This document shows, in pieces, positions 37,579-46,339 of a DNA stretch of 64,000 nucleotides. The number at the start of each line of letters is the position of its first letter. The first letter of the stretch is position 1. The notes below the pieces were generated by a model. That model worked only from the letters and a program-made list of their open reading frames with translations, was not told the origin of the DNA and did no database searches. The translations under genes were made by a program, and so were the position numbers. The DNA lies in the NCBI GenBank assembly GCA_942493045.1, contig OW818665.1, positions 1,178,001 to 1,242,000 of the forward strand, written 5' to 3'. The stretch comes from Teretinema sp942493045 (GTDB lineage Bacteria; Spirochaetota; Spirochaetia; Treponematales; Treponemataceae).

Positions 37579-39540
37579 ATGGCACTGACCCTTACCGAAA
37601 AGATACTGGGAGCCCATGTGGTTGAGCAAAGCAGTCAACCCCTGGTTCGCGGTTCGGATATCGCGATTCGCATCGATCAGACACTCACCCAGGACGCCAC
37701 CGGAACCATGGCCTATCTGCAGTTTGAGACCATCGGTATTGACCGGGTTAAAACCGAACTTTCAGTTTCCTATATTGACCACAATACCATTCAGGAAGAC
37801 TTTAAAAACATGGACGACCACCGCTACCTGCAAAGTATAGCCGCGCGTTACGGGCTGTGGTTTTCACGGGCTGGAAACGGTATTTGCCACCAGGTGCATC
37901 TGGAGCGTTTCGGTAAACCGGGTAAGACGCTACTGGGTTCCGATTCGCACACCCCGACCGGCGGAGGCTTGGGCATGATAGCCATCGGTGCCGGCGGACT
38001 GGATGTGGCCGTCGCCATGGGCGGCGGTGCCTTCCACTTGACCATGCCAAAAATTAAAGGCGTGTACTTATCCGGTAAACTGAACACCGGAGTTTCAGCC
38101 AAAGATGTTATCCTGGAAGTATTACGACAAGAAACCGTCAAGGGCGGCGTCAGCTGCGTATATGAATATTTCGGACCCGGTGTCGCCTACTTAACGGTAC
38201 CGCAACGGGCCACTATTACCAATATGGGCGCCGAGCTTGGAGCTACTTGCAGTATCTTCCCGTCGGACCAGGCCACAAAAGAGTTCCTGACGGCGATGGG
38301 CAGACCCCAGGATTACAGTCCACTGGCCGCCGATGACGGCGCGGTGTACGATAAAATCATTAAAATTGATCTTTCCAGCCTCACTCCCCTAGCCGCTCAG
38401 CCGCATTCTCCCGATGCTGTGGCCACGGTTTCTTCACTTTCCGGCAAAGCGGTCACACAGGTAGTGATCGGCTCCTGTACCAACAGCTCCTTAAGCGATT
38501 TGACAGCGGTTGCGGCCATCGTCCGCGGCAGACACATTGCCCCGGGCGTAGAAGCCGGCATCGCCCCCGGCAGCCGCCAAACCCTGCTGCAGGCCGAAAG
38601 CTCCGGCGTACTCGGGGAACTGATACGCGCCGGTTTCCGCATCCTTGAAAGCGCCTGTGGGCCGTGTATCGGCATGGGATTCGCGCCCAATTCCAATGGA
38701 GTATCACTGCGTACCTTCAACCGCAATTTCAAAGGCCGCTCCGGCACACCGGACGCCAATGTCTATCTGGTTTCACCGGAAACCGCGGCAGCCGCGGCAG
38801 TTACCGGCTATATTACTGATCCTTCTACCCTTGCCGAAACCCTGGCCGGCAACAGCAGCGCTTATACCGCGTCGGAGCAATCCTGTGTCATGGACGACAG
38901 CATGCTGATCGCGCCGCTACCCCTTGAAGCTGCCCTGAAAGTTGAAATTATCCGTGGACCGAATATTAAACCCTGTCCGGCCAGCCCCGCTCTTTCCGAC
39001 AGTCTGACCCTGCCGATTTTGTTAAAAGCCGGCGACAATGTTTCAACCGACGATATTATGCCCGCCGGAGCCAAGGTGCTGCCGCTACGGTCCAATATTC
39101 CGGAAATATCCAGGTTTACCTTTGAGCGTCTGGACACGACATTCTATGAGCGGGCCAAAAAAGCAGACGGCTGTTTTGTACTCGGCGGCGACAATTACGG
39201 ACAAGGCTCCTCCCGCGAGCATGCCGCCCTGGCGCCGATGTATCTGGGCGTACGCGCGGTAATCGTGAAATCTTTCGCGCGTATCCACAAGGCGAACCTG
39301 ATCAACTACGGCATTCTCCCGATCGTACTTTCAGACGGAACGCTTTACGACAAAATCAACGCTGACGATTTCCTCGAATTTAGTGGAGTCAAACAGTCGT
39401 TAGAAAACGGAACCTCTTTTATTTTGAAACGTCTTTCCGACGGCCTGCGTGTCGAAGGGGTCAATGATCTGGATCCGCGTTCCCGTAAAATCCTGCTTGC
39501 CGGAGGGCTGTCTGCCTACACCCGTCTCGGCGGGCAATAA
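37579..39540 (+). CDS. Aconitate hydratase, Aquifex type
   Basis: 653 residues. The aconitase/IPM-dehydratase large part contains GSDSHTPTGGGLGMIAIGAG, the Fe-S cysteines in VVIGSCTNSSLSDL and SACGPCIGMGFAPNS. The swivel domain follows with DNVSTDDIMPAGAKVLPLRS, GGDNYGQGSSREHAALAPMY and FARIHKANLINYGILP. Size and domain order fit the compact Aquifex-type aconitase rather than AcnA (about 900) or AcnB. It should isomerise citrate to isocitrate; as many spirochaetes have a partial TCA cycle, a glutamate-forming branch or another 2-hydroxy-acid substrate is possible. GGAGAA precedes the ATG. It leads the operon with the HD and ComFB genes. Confidence 0.93.
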   Translation: MALTLTEKILGAHVVEQSSQPLVRGSDIAIRIDQTLTQDATGTMAYLQFETIGIDRVKTELSVSYIDHNTIQEDFKNMDDHRYLQSIAARYGLWFSRAGNGICHQVHLERFGKPGKTLLGSDSHTPTGGGLGMIAIGAGGLDVAVAMGGGAFHLTMPKIKGVYLSGKLNTGVSAKDVILEVLRQETVKGGVSCVYEYFGPGVAYLTVPQRATITNMGAELGATCSIFPSDQATKEFLTAMGRPQDYSPLAADDGAVYDKIIKIDLSSLTPLAAQPHSPDAVATVSSLSGKAVTQVVIGSCTNSSLSDLTAVAAIVRGRHIAPGVEAGIAPGSRQTLLQAESSGVLGELIRAGFRILESACGPCIGMGFAPNSNGVSLRTFNRNFKGRSGTPDANVYLVSPETAAAAAVTGYITDPSTLAETLAGNSSAYTASEQSCVMDDSMLIAPLPLEAALKVEIIRGPNIKPCPASPALSDSLTLPILLKAGDNVSTDDIMPAGAKVLPLRSNIPEISRFTFERLDTTFYERAKKADGCFVLGGDNYGQGSSREHAALAPMYLGVRAVIVKSFARIHKANLINYGILPIVLSDGTLYDKINADDFLEFSGVKQSLENGTSFILKRLSDGLRVEGVNDLDPRSRKILLAGGLSAYTRLGGQ

Positions 39541-39563
39541 GCGGACAGCGTAGAGGCCCAGCG

Positions 39564-40877
39564 GTGACACTCAGCGAGATGCGCGCCGATTCGCGTTACT
39601 CTGTAGCGATCCGGGATCCGGTATGGAAACATATCTGGATTACCCCGGAGCTGCAGTCCATTACGCACACCGCACCGTTTCTGCGCCTGCACCGTATTAA
39701 ACAGCTCGGGCCGGCCGAGTTCATTTACCCCGGAGCGACACATACCCGCTCGGCGCATTCTATCGGCGTATATCACCTTTCACGCCGCATCCTGAATGTG
39801 CTGCTGGACCGGGGCGCGGATTCCTGGGTCAGCGCCGTCGGCTATGCCTCTTTTCTGTGCGCCGCCTTGCTCCATGACCTCGGGCATTTTCCATTCACCC
39901 ACTCACTGAAAGAACTACCGCTGATGGATCACGAACAGCTCACTGCCCGGTATATCCGGTCGGAAGAACTGAAAATAGCCATAGGCAAGGCCGGAGGCGA
40001 TCCGGAGATGGTTGCCGCCATCGTAGACAAGAGGGCCCCTTTGCAAAGCCCGGATGACCGGGAAACACTGTTTTACCGCAATCTGCTCTCCGGTGTGCTC
40101 GATCCGGACAAGCTCGACTACCTCAATCGCGACGCTTATTACTGCGGCGTCCCCTACGGTATTCAGGATACTGACTTTATCCTTTCCCGGATTACTCCGC
40201 ATCAAAATCTGGGTATGATGCTCGATTCCCGGTCTGTGATGGCTATCGAAAGTCTGTTATTCTCCAAATACCTTATGTACCGGTCGGTATACTGGCATCG
40301 CCAGGTGCGTATTGCCACCGCCATGATGAAAAAAGCCCTCTTCGGCGCTCTCAGTTCCAAGGCTATCGCGGCCGAGGAATTATACAGTCTAGACGATGAA
40401 GGGCTGTTCAGCCTGATCGCCGCGCGTCAATTTCCGCACCGGGAAGTGGCCCTATCGTTGCGCAACCGCGAGTTTTACCAGGTGGTCGCTGAATTTCATT
40501 TTGACCCCGCAAATGCCCTGCTCGGTGAGCTGGAAAACCTTTCCAAGCGCACCCGACGCGAAGATGAATTAGCTGCTCTGACAGCAGCCCTGACCGGCCT
40601 TACTGTTGAAAATAGCGATATTCTGATCGATATACCAGAACGAGTTTCCTTTGAGTGCGATGTGCGCATCAGCGACCAAAATCGCTCCTTTTCCGAAAGC
40701 AATACTGTTTTCTCACCTTCGGTGGTGGAGCAGTTTACCTCTTCACTGCGTATTATCCGTATCGCCATCCATCAGCGCCTCACCGTCAATCCGCAGAAGA
40801 TGGCGGAATTATCAGAAAAACTTGCAGATTGGTTTCAAGTAGTTTACACTGGATATGATATTTCCGGGAGGAACTGA
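39564..40877 (+). CDS. HD-domain phosphohydrolase (dGTPase/SAMHD1-like)
   Basis: 437 residues, GTG start at 39564 with GAGG upstream. HD motif set: FIYPGATHTRSAHSIGVYHL (His and Arg), CAALLHDLGHFPFTHSLKE (the HD doublet and H..H metal ligands), DPDKLDYLNRDAYYCGVPYG (last Asp). This order matches the dNTP triphosphohydrolase-like HD family. The C-terminal region (DIPERVSFECDVRISDQN; EQFTSSLRIIRIAIHQRLT) is similar to family members of the YdhJ type. The substrate (dNTP or another nucleotide) is not established. The next gene ComFB starts within the stop codon (TGATGA). Confidence 0.92.
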   Translation: MTLSEMRADSRYSVAIRDPVWKHIWITPELQSITHTAPFLRLHRIKQLGPAEFIYPGATHTRSAHSIGVYHLSRRILNVLLDRGADSWVSAVGYASFLCAALLHDLGHFPFTHSLKELPLMDHEQLTARYIRSEELKIAIGKAGGDPEMVAAIVDKRAPLQSPDDRETLFYRNLLSGVLDPDKLDYLNRDAYYCGVPYGIQDTDFILSRITPHQNLGMMLDSRSVMAIESLLFSKYLMYRSVYWHRQVRIATAMMKKALFGALSSKAIAAEELYSLDDEGLFSLIAARQFPHREVALSLRNREFYQVVAEFHFDPANALLGELENLSKRTRREDELAALTAALTGLTVENSDILIDIPERVSFECDVRISDQNRSFSESNTVFSPSVVEQFTSSLRIIRIAIHQRLTVNPQKMAELSEKLADWFQVVYTGYDISGRN

Positions 40878-41584
40878 TGAACGTACATAATCTGATGGAA
40901 GAGCAGGTGTACTCCGAGGTAAACGACCTTTTTGACGCCGCCAAGAAAAACCGCTCCCCCTGGTTAACCTGCACCTGCAATCAATGCCGTCTGGATACCA
41001 TCTGTTATGTTTTAAACCGGTTACCGCCCAAATATATCAAGTCCGGCCGCGGTCTGGCCTATTCCCAAATGGAAGAATCCATGGATAAGGCCCAGCTGGC
41101 GGCCGATATCAACCGCATTGCCCTGGAGGGTATGAAGCAGGTACTCGCTACCCAGAGGCCCCATGTCGCCGATGCCTCAAGCATGCCGGAAATTCCGGTG
41201 TTTAATTTTCCGACCATTGTGGGCCGCATCCTTGACGGACTGACCTTTGAGCCGGTGCGCGATGTTTCCGTAACTCTGCGCATGGACGGTAAACCGGCCG
41301 AACCGATCGACACCTCCTGGGAAAACCCTTGTAAAATCAGCGCCCATACACCCGGCACTTATAACTTCTGGGTGAAGCCGGTGAAGGCCGAAGCCGAAAA
41401 TGTCAATCAGGTTTTTTCATTCAGTCTTTCCGTCAATCAGGATGGTTTCGACGCGATCGAACATTTTTTTGAATTGGGCTTAACCAGTGAATCTTATTTA
41501 CGAACAGCCTACTCCTCCGAGCATTCTTTTTTTCTGCCGGATTTGCATCTCTTTCCCGCCGGCTCTGAAGGTATGGATGACTGA
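40877..41584 (+). CDS. ComFB-domain protein, probable cyclic-dinucleotide receptor
   Basis: 235 residues. Residues 1-95 form a ComFB domain: MNVHNLMEEQVYSEVNDLFD, TCTCNQCRLDTICYVLNRLP, PKYIKSGRGLAYSQME with the conserved CxCxxC...D...LN.LPP.Y pattern. ComFB proteins have recently been described as cyclic-di-nucleotide receptors in other bacteria (established knowledge, not visible here). The C-terminal part (about 110-235) is a beta-rich Ig-like region (VGRILDGLTFEPVRDVSVTL). GGGAGG is the ribosome site; start overlaps the HD stop. It would report c-di-GMP level, which controls motility in treponemes. Confidence 0.85.
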   Translation: MNVHNLMEEQVYSEVNDLFDAAKKNRSPWLTCTCNQCRLDTICYVLNRLPPKYIKSGRGLAYSQMEESMDKAQLAADINRIALEGMKQVLATQRPHVADASSMPEIPVFNFPTIVGRILDGLTFEPVRDVSVTLRMDGKPAEPIDTSWENPCKISAHTPGTYNFWVKPVKAEAENVNQVFSFSLSVNQDGFDAIEHFFELGLTSESYLRTAYSSEHSFFLPDLHLFPAGSEGMDD

Positions 41585-41596
41585 AAAACCCTTACC

Positions 41597-41626
41597 TTGA
41601 CACGATAGCCTTTTTTTAGTTATAGT
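41597..41626 (+). promoter_or_regulatory. Promoter of the tRNA-Pro/tRNA-Arg pair
   Basis: TTGACA (41597-41602), 18-base spacer, TATAGT (41621-41626), 11 bases before the tRNA-Pro 5' end. Confidence 0.85.
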
Positions 41627-41637
41627 CTAGTTTCTTA

Positions 41638-41710
41638 CGGGATGTAGCCTAGAGGCTAAGGCGTCTGGTTTGGGACCAGAAGATCGGAGGTTCGACTCCT
41701 CTCATCCCGA
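41638..41710 (+). tRNA. tRNA-Pro (TGG)
   Basis: 73-base cloverleaf: acceptor CGGGATG/CATCCCG with discriminator A, anticodon stem TCTGG/CCAGA with loop TTTGGGA (anticodon TGG), T-arm CGGAGGTTCGACTCCTC. CCA not encoded. Confidence 0.97.
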
Positions 41711-41719
41711 TAAACTTCC

Positions 41720-41793
41720 GGGATCGTAGCTCATCCGGATAGAGCAACTGCCTTCTAAGCAGTAGGTAGGGGGTTCGAGTCCCTCCGGTCCCG
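41720..41793 (+). tRNA. tRNA-Arg (TCT)
   Basis: 74-base cloverleaf: acceptor GGGATCG/CGGTCCC (one G-U pair), anticodon stem ACTGC/GCAGT with loop CTTCTAA (anticodon TCT), T-arm GGGGGTTCGAGTCCCTC. Nine bases after tRNA-Pro, so transcribed together; the kinase gene follows 44 bases later. Confidence 0.96.
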
Positions 41794-41837
41794 CATCCCT
41801 CTCCAGTTCTCGCACCACAGAATTACCGGAGGATTGC

Positions 41838-43490
41838 ATGTACCCCTTCACTATTACCTTTCCTGACCAAACTACCAAAGAGTATTCAAGCCCGATAACC
41901 GGCCGCGCCCTAGTACCTCTTTTTGGAACGCAAACCCGACCGGTAGTGGCGATCCGCGTAAATAACGAACTGTTTTCCCTTGCCCGTAATATTGACGTTC
42001 GAGCGCATGTTTTCCCGGTAACTATCGAAACAACCGAAGGATCCAATGTCTGCCGCCGGACCCTGTGTCTGGTACTGGCAGCCGCGGCCCGTGAATTATA
42101 CCCGGAACTACGGCTGCTGGTCGGTCATAGTCTGGGATACGGTTACTACTACACCCTGGAAGACCACGGTAATAATATCAAGATTGACCTTGCCGCTCTC
42201 GAGAAAAAAATGAGAGAAATCATCGGCGCGGACATGCCGGTAAGTTCACGGTATGTCTCCTACGATGAAGCCCTGGATTTGTTCAGAGATTCCAACCAAC
42301 CGGATACCTGGAGTCTACTCGGTCAGATCAGCAAACCGAAAATCTTGATCAACACCCTAGGCGCGTATTCCGACCTGTACTTTGAACCGCTGCTGGACCG
42401 AACCGGACTGCTCACCGTTTTTGAGCTGAAGCATTATGGGGAGGGCTTTTTACTGCGTTTCCCCCCGACCTCACATCCGGACTTCCTGTGCGACTTTGAA
42501 GACATCCCGCAGCTGTTCGATATCTACCGTGAATCCAAGCGCTGGGGCAAACTGGTCGGCGTTTCCTCGGTGGGAAACCTCAATGAGCTGGTCCGAGAGA
42601 GAAAAATAAAAGACTACATTGAAATCAGCGAAACACTGCAAAATAAGAAACTCGCCGAAATCGCGGACCGTATTGCCGCCAAAAAAACGGTCAAAGTTGT
42701 GTTGATCGCCGGGCCTTCCAGCTCCGGAAAGACGACGACCTCCAAAAAGCTTTCCATGCAGTTACGTGTCGTCGGATTCGAGCCGATCGTCATCAGTCTG
42801 GATGATTATTACCGCGGAGTGGCAAATACTCCGGTGGACGAGGACGGCAAGCCGGATTTTGAATGCCTGGAGGCCTTGGATGTACCGCTGTTAAATGAAA
42901 TTCTTTTAAGCCTTTTTGAGGGTAAAGATGTGGAGCTGCCAAGTTTTGACTTTAAAACCGGCAGCCGGAAATATACCGGTAAAACCCTGAAGCTAAAAGA
43001 ACGCAGTATCTTAATTCTTGAGGGTATTCATGGGCTGAACGATAAGCTCACCCCCCTAGTAAAAGCAAAATTAAAATACCGAATTTATCTATCGGCGCTG
43101 ACACAACTTAATCTGGACGATCACAACCGTATCCCGACTTCGGATAACCGCCTGCTGCGACGGATTGTCCGCGATGCCCAGTTCCGGGGAAAGGGCGCGG
43201 CCGGCACTATCGCGATGTGGTCCAGCGTACAGCGCGGCGAACGAGAGCATATTTTCCCCTTTCAAGACAAAGCCGATGTCATGTTCAACACCGCGCTGGA
43301 TTATGAACTGGGTGTGCTTAAGGTGTATGCCGAACCCCTGCTCAGGGCTGTCAGACCAACCGAAACGGAATACAGTGAGGCCTCACGCTTATTAATGTTC
43401 CTGAATAATTTTTCGCCGATACCGGCTTCTTTCGTACCCGGCCAGTCGATCCTGCGTGAGTTTATCGGAGACAGTGAATTTAAGTACTGA
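41838..43490 (+). CDS. Uridine-kinase-like protein with N-terminal TGS/ThrRS-like region
   Basis: 550 residues. An N-terminal TGS domain (YPFTITFPDQTTKEYSSPIT, about 1-60) and a ThrRS second-additional-domain-like part with VGHSLGYGYYYTL precede the phosphoribulokinase/uridine kinase domain, about 280-500: Walker A IAGPSSSGKTTTSKKLSM, IVISLDDYYRGVANTPVDED, VELPSFDFKTGSRKY, ILILEGIHGLNDKLT, and the R-loop DNRLLRRIVRDAQFRGKGAA. This triple layout occurs in spirochaetes and Thermotoga; the Thermotoga enzyme is a nucleoside kinase with broad substrate. GGAGG precedes the ATG. It ends in an 11-base convergent overlap with fliJ. Confidence 0.92.
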   Translation: MYPFTITFPDQTTKEYSSPITGRALVPLFGTQTRPVVAIRVNNELFSLARNIDVRAHVFPVTIETTEGSNVCRRTLCLVLAAAARELYPELRLLVGHSLGYGYYYTLEDHGNNIKIDLAALEKKMREIIGADMPVSSRYVSYDEALDLFRDSNQPDTWSLLGQISKPKILINTLGAYSDLYFEPLLDRTGLLTVFELKHYGEGFLLRFPPTSHPDFLCDFEDIPQLFDIYRESKRWGKLVGVSSVGNLNELVRERKIKDYIEISETLQNKKLAEIADRIAAKKTVKVVLIAGPSSSGKTTTSKKLSMQLRVVGFEPIVISLDDYYRGVANTPVDEDGKPDFECLEALDVPLLNEILLSLFEGKDVELPSFDFKTGSRKYTGKTLKLKERSILILEGIHGLNDKLTPLVKAKLKYRIYLSALTQLNLDDHNRIPTSDNRLLRRIVRDAQFRGKGAAGTIAMWSSVQRGEREHIFPFQDKADVMFNTALDYELGVLKVYAEPLLRAVRPTETEYSEASRLLMFLNNFSPIPASFVPGQSILREFIGDSEFKY

Positions 43491-43926
43491 GCGGACCTTT
43501 TTCGCGCAGGTCGCGGCTGTTATTGATGTCGTCTAAAATGGCGGCTTCCTCATTCAGCCATTCTTTTCTGAATGACTCGGCCTTTTTCTCCCGCAGTCTG
43601 GTGAGGACTTCACGATCGCGGTGCGCGCTTAAATAGAGCTCGCGTTTCTGTTCAAGCACCAATTCGGCGGCGGACAGTTCTTCCAACAGACGCTCTTTTT
43701 GTTTATCAAGTAAAATTATGTAATTTTCTATTGCCCGCAATTCATCTATTCGGGCGCCCGATCGGCGGCTGCGGGCTGTTGAGAACCGGTTGCGGGCCAC
43801 GGTTTCCAGATCCTGTCTGATCCGTTCGCAAACAGAGTTCGCCCTTCCCAGTTCAATCTCAGCTTCACGCTCACGGAAATCACGGAGCGCGAGTAGTTTT
43901 TCGAGCGAAAAAGCAAAGCGCTTCAT
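43480..43926 (-). CDS. fliJ: Flagellar export chaperone FliJ
   Basis: 148 residues, almost wholly coiled coil: FAFSLEKLLALRDFREREAE, LLDKQKERLLEELSAAELVL, YLSAHRDREVLTRLREKKAE. This is the FliJ pattern (basic start, long antiparallel helices), and the position after fliI supports it. FliJ links the FliH-FliI ATPase to the export gate FlhA. It starts 7 bases after the fliI stop. Confidence 0.88.
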   Translation of the reverse strand: MKRFAFSLEKLLALRDFREREAEIELGRANSVCERIRQDLETVARNRFSTARSRRSGARIDELRAIENYIILLDKQKERLLEELSAAELVLEQKRELYLSAHRDREVLTRLREKKAESFRKEWLNEEAAILDDINNSRDLREKGPLST

Positions 43927-43932
43927 GGAAGA

Positions 43933-45378
43933 TTATTCCTCCCAGTCGCTCTGCGAATAACCGTCTTCTACGGCGGGAAGAGCGCTTCCCGGCGCCGCAT
44001 CTGAGGGACGGTCATATTTATGGTGTTCATGAGAAATCTTCAAGTCGGCTTCTTCCGCTGGAATTTCCATACCGAGCACCGCGCCCATGGCCTTGAGGGT
44101 CTCATTGATCGGAGCGGCGTCGTTTACGGCCTGATTCAAAAAAGTCTCAATTTTCTCATGATACGTTATGGCTTCATCGATAGCCGGGTTGGACCCTTTT
44201 TGATAGGCGCCGACATTGATCATGTCCTCGGCTTCCTGATAGACGGCCATATAGCGGCGGATAAAACCGGCCACCTTCGCGGTTACGGCGCCGGAAACAC
44301 GGTTGGCCAGACGGGAAATACTGGAGAGTACGTCAATTGCCGGATAGTGATACTTCTGGGCCAGTTTACGGCTGAGAATGATGTGTCCATCCAGAATACC
44401 GCGAACGGCGTCGGAAATCGGTTCATCCATATCATCACCGTCAACCAGTACAGTATAAAAACCGGTAATGGAGCCCTTGTCGGAGGTACCGCTGCGCTCC
44501 AGAAGGCGGGGTAAAGTTTCGAAGACGCTGGGAGTGTAACCGCGGGTAGCCGGCGGCTCGCCGATGGCCAGGCCGATCTCGCGCTGAGCTTTCGCGAAAC
44601 GGGTAACCGAATCAAACATCAGCATCACGTCTTTACCTGTATCACGGAAATATTCGGCGACGGCGGTAGCCACGTAGGCACCACGGATACGGGCCAACGG
44701 AGACTGGTCGGAAGTGGCCACTATAACCACAGAACGCTTCAGTCCTTCCGGACCAAGGTCATTTTCAATAAAATCTACCACTTCCCGGCCGCGCTCGCCG
44801 ATCAGGGCGATTACGTTGACATCGGCATTGGTATTACGGGCAATCATTCCAAGCAGAGTAGACTTACCCACACCGGAACCCGCGAAAATACCGAGCCGCT
44901 GACCGCGCCCGACGGCCAAAAGGCCATCGATGGCCCGTACCCCGGTTACAATGCGGCTCTTGATAGGCGCGCGCTTCATGGGATCGGGGGGAGAGGCGAT
45001 AACCGGATAGTGCAGGGTTGAAGCGAGTTCACCCTTCGAATCGCAGGCTTTGCCGAGGGCGTCGACCACACGGCCCAACAGCATCTCGCCGACAGGGACA
45101 GTTAAAACGGAGCCGCTGGCAATTACCCGGCAGCCGATTTCGATGCCCTGGATATCGCTATAGCTCATCAGCTGTACGGTATTTCCGTGCAGGCCGACAA
45201 CCTCGGCGAATACCGGGTCATTGCCGCGTGAAAGGAAAATCTGGCAGACTTCACCGATGACCGCCTGCGGGCCCTGGCTTTCTATCAGCATACCGCGCAC
45301 GCGCACCACCACACCGGTGTATTTTATGGGATCGGTTTCTTCTACAACCGTTACATACTTGTCAAAAATATCGATCAT
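43933..45378 (-). CDS. fliI: Flagellum-specific ATP synthase FliI
   Basis: 481 residues. F1/Rho-type ATPase: beta-barrel start KYTGVVVRVRGMLIESQGPQ, Walker A GIFAGSGVGKSTLLGMIARN near 168, Walker B VMLMFDSVTRFAKAQREIGL with EPPATRGYTPSVF, then DGHIILSRKLAQKYHYPAID. FliI powers and organises export of flagellar substrates in a hexamer with FliH. The C-terminal extension of about 40 residues beyond the usual end is acidic and disordered. Fliers on both sides are the export partners fliH and fliJ. Confidence 0.96.
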   Translation of the reverse strand: MIDIFDKYVTVVEETDPIKYTGVVVRVRGMLIESQGPQAVIGEVCQIFLSRGNDPVFAEVVGLHGNTVQLMSYSDIQGIEIGCRVIASGSVLTVPVGEMLLGRVVDALGKACDSKGELASTLHYPVIASPPDPMKRAPIKSRIVTGVRAIDGLLAVGRGQRLGIFAGSGVGKSTLLGMIARNTNADVNVIALIGERGREVVDFIENDLGPEGLKRSVVIVATSDQSPLARIRGAYVATAVAEYFRDTGKDVMLMFDSVTRFAKAQREIGLAIGEPPATRGYTPSVFETLPRLLERSGTSDKGSITGFYTVLVDGDDMDEPISDAVRGILDGHIILSRKLAQKYHYPAIDVLSSISRLANRVSGAVTAKVAGFIRRYMAVYQEAEDMINVGAYQKGSNPAIDEAITYHEKIETFLNQAVNDAAPINETLKAMGAVLGMEIPAEEADLKISHEHHKYDRPSDAAPGSALPAVEDGYSQSDWEE

Positions 45379-45384
45379 TGGAAC

Positions 45385-46326
45385 TTAATCCTGCGACTGG
45401 GAGACTGGGTTAGCGGTCTTCAAGCGGGAGCGGATCGGTGATACTTCCAGAATACGCTGTTCCAGCTCACCGAGCTGACTGATAATCTTGGCATCGATAG
45501 CTCCAAAGTCGGTCTCAATGATACAGCCGCCACGGTCAACGGTGGAATCTTCAACAACAGTAATATTTTTGACATTTTCGGCCTGAGCCAAAAAGTCTTT
45601 GATATGCTGGGTAGTCATGGCCACATCATTGAGATTGACGCGAATGGTAACCTCGCCGCGGCCCTTCACCTTGCGCAAAGCCTGCACAACATTGGAAACG
45701 ACGATATTGCGCTGATTCTCGGAAATAACCTTGACAATTTTGCGGGTCATCAGCAATACCAGATCCACGATCTGCTGTTCGGTCTCGGCCAGAATTTCCT
45801 GACGCTTATCCATCATCCGTTCAATTATAGTGTGCAACCGGTCAGTCAAGCGCTGTGCTTCCAGGTTGCCCTCTTTGAAACCGGCTTCCTGGCCTTTTTT
45901 GAAACCGTCGTTGTAACCGTCTTTAAGCTGTTCGTTCATGCGGTCTTTGGCCTGGGCAACGATTTCTTCAGCCTGACTCTTAGCCTCACTGACAATGCGT
46001 TCAGCTTCGTCCGCGGCTTCCTGTTTGATAACCTGGGCCTGGTCGGTCTTGCGTTTCACTTCCTGAAACGCGGCGTTCTCAGCATCCTTGATAATCTGTT
46101 CTGCGGTAATTCGGGCACCGGCATGGAGCTCTTCCTGTTCGGCGGCCCATTGCTGTTTGTATAACTCGGCTTCGCGGCGCAGATCGTCGGCGGTAGGGCC
46201 TTCATAAACCGGTTCCGCGACTACCTCTTCAACTTTTTCCTCGACGACAAAGCGCCGGGTAAGGTCGAGCATCACCCTTAAGTCGGTATTCTTGATTTCG
46301 TTAGGCCTGAAAACAGTTTTTCCCAT
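45385..46326 (-). CDS. fliH: Flagellar assembly protein FliH
   Basis: 313 residues. N-terminal charged part, a long coiled coil about 60-160 (RREAELYKQQWAAEQEELHA; KQEAADEAERIVSEAKSQAE; GYNDGFKKGQEAGFKEGNLE with GxxxG-like repeats), and a C-terminal FliH/V-ATPase E-like domain (IIERMMDKRQEILAETEQQI; ALRKVKGRGEVTIRVNLNDV; VEDSTVDRGGCIIETDFGAI). It is the stator and regulator of FliI. Six bases before the fliI start and 13 after the fliG stop. Confidence 0.93.
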   Translation of the reverse strand: MGKTVFRPNEIKNTDLRVMLDLTRRFVVEEKVEEVVAEPVYEGPTADDLRREAELYKQQWAAEQEELHAGARITAEQIIKDAENAAFQEVKRKTDQAQVIKQEAADEAERIVSEAKSQAEEIVAQAKDRMNEQLKDGYNDGFKKGQEAGFKEGNLEAQRLTDRLHTIIERMMDKRQEILAETEQQIVDLVLLMTRKIVKVISENQRNIVVSNVVQALRKVKGRGEVTIRVNLNDVAMTTQHIKDFLAQAENVKNITVVEDSTVDRGGCIIETDFGAIDAKIISQLGELEQRILEVSPIRSRLKTANPVSQSQD

Positions 46327-46339
46327 TGGTTACCTGCCG

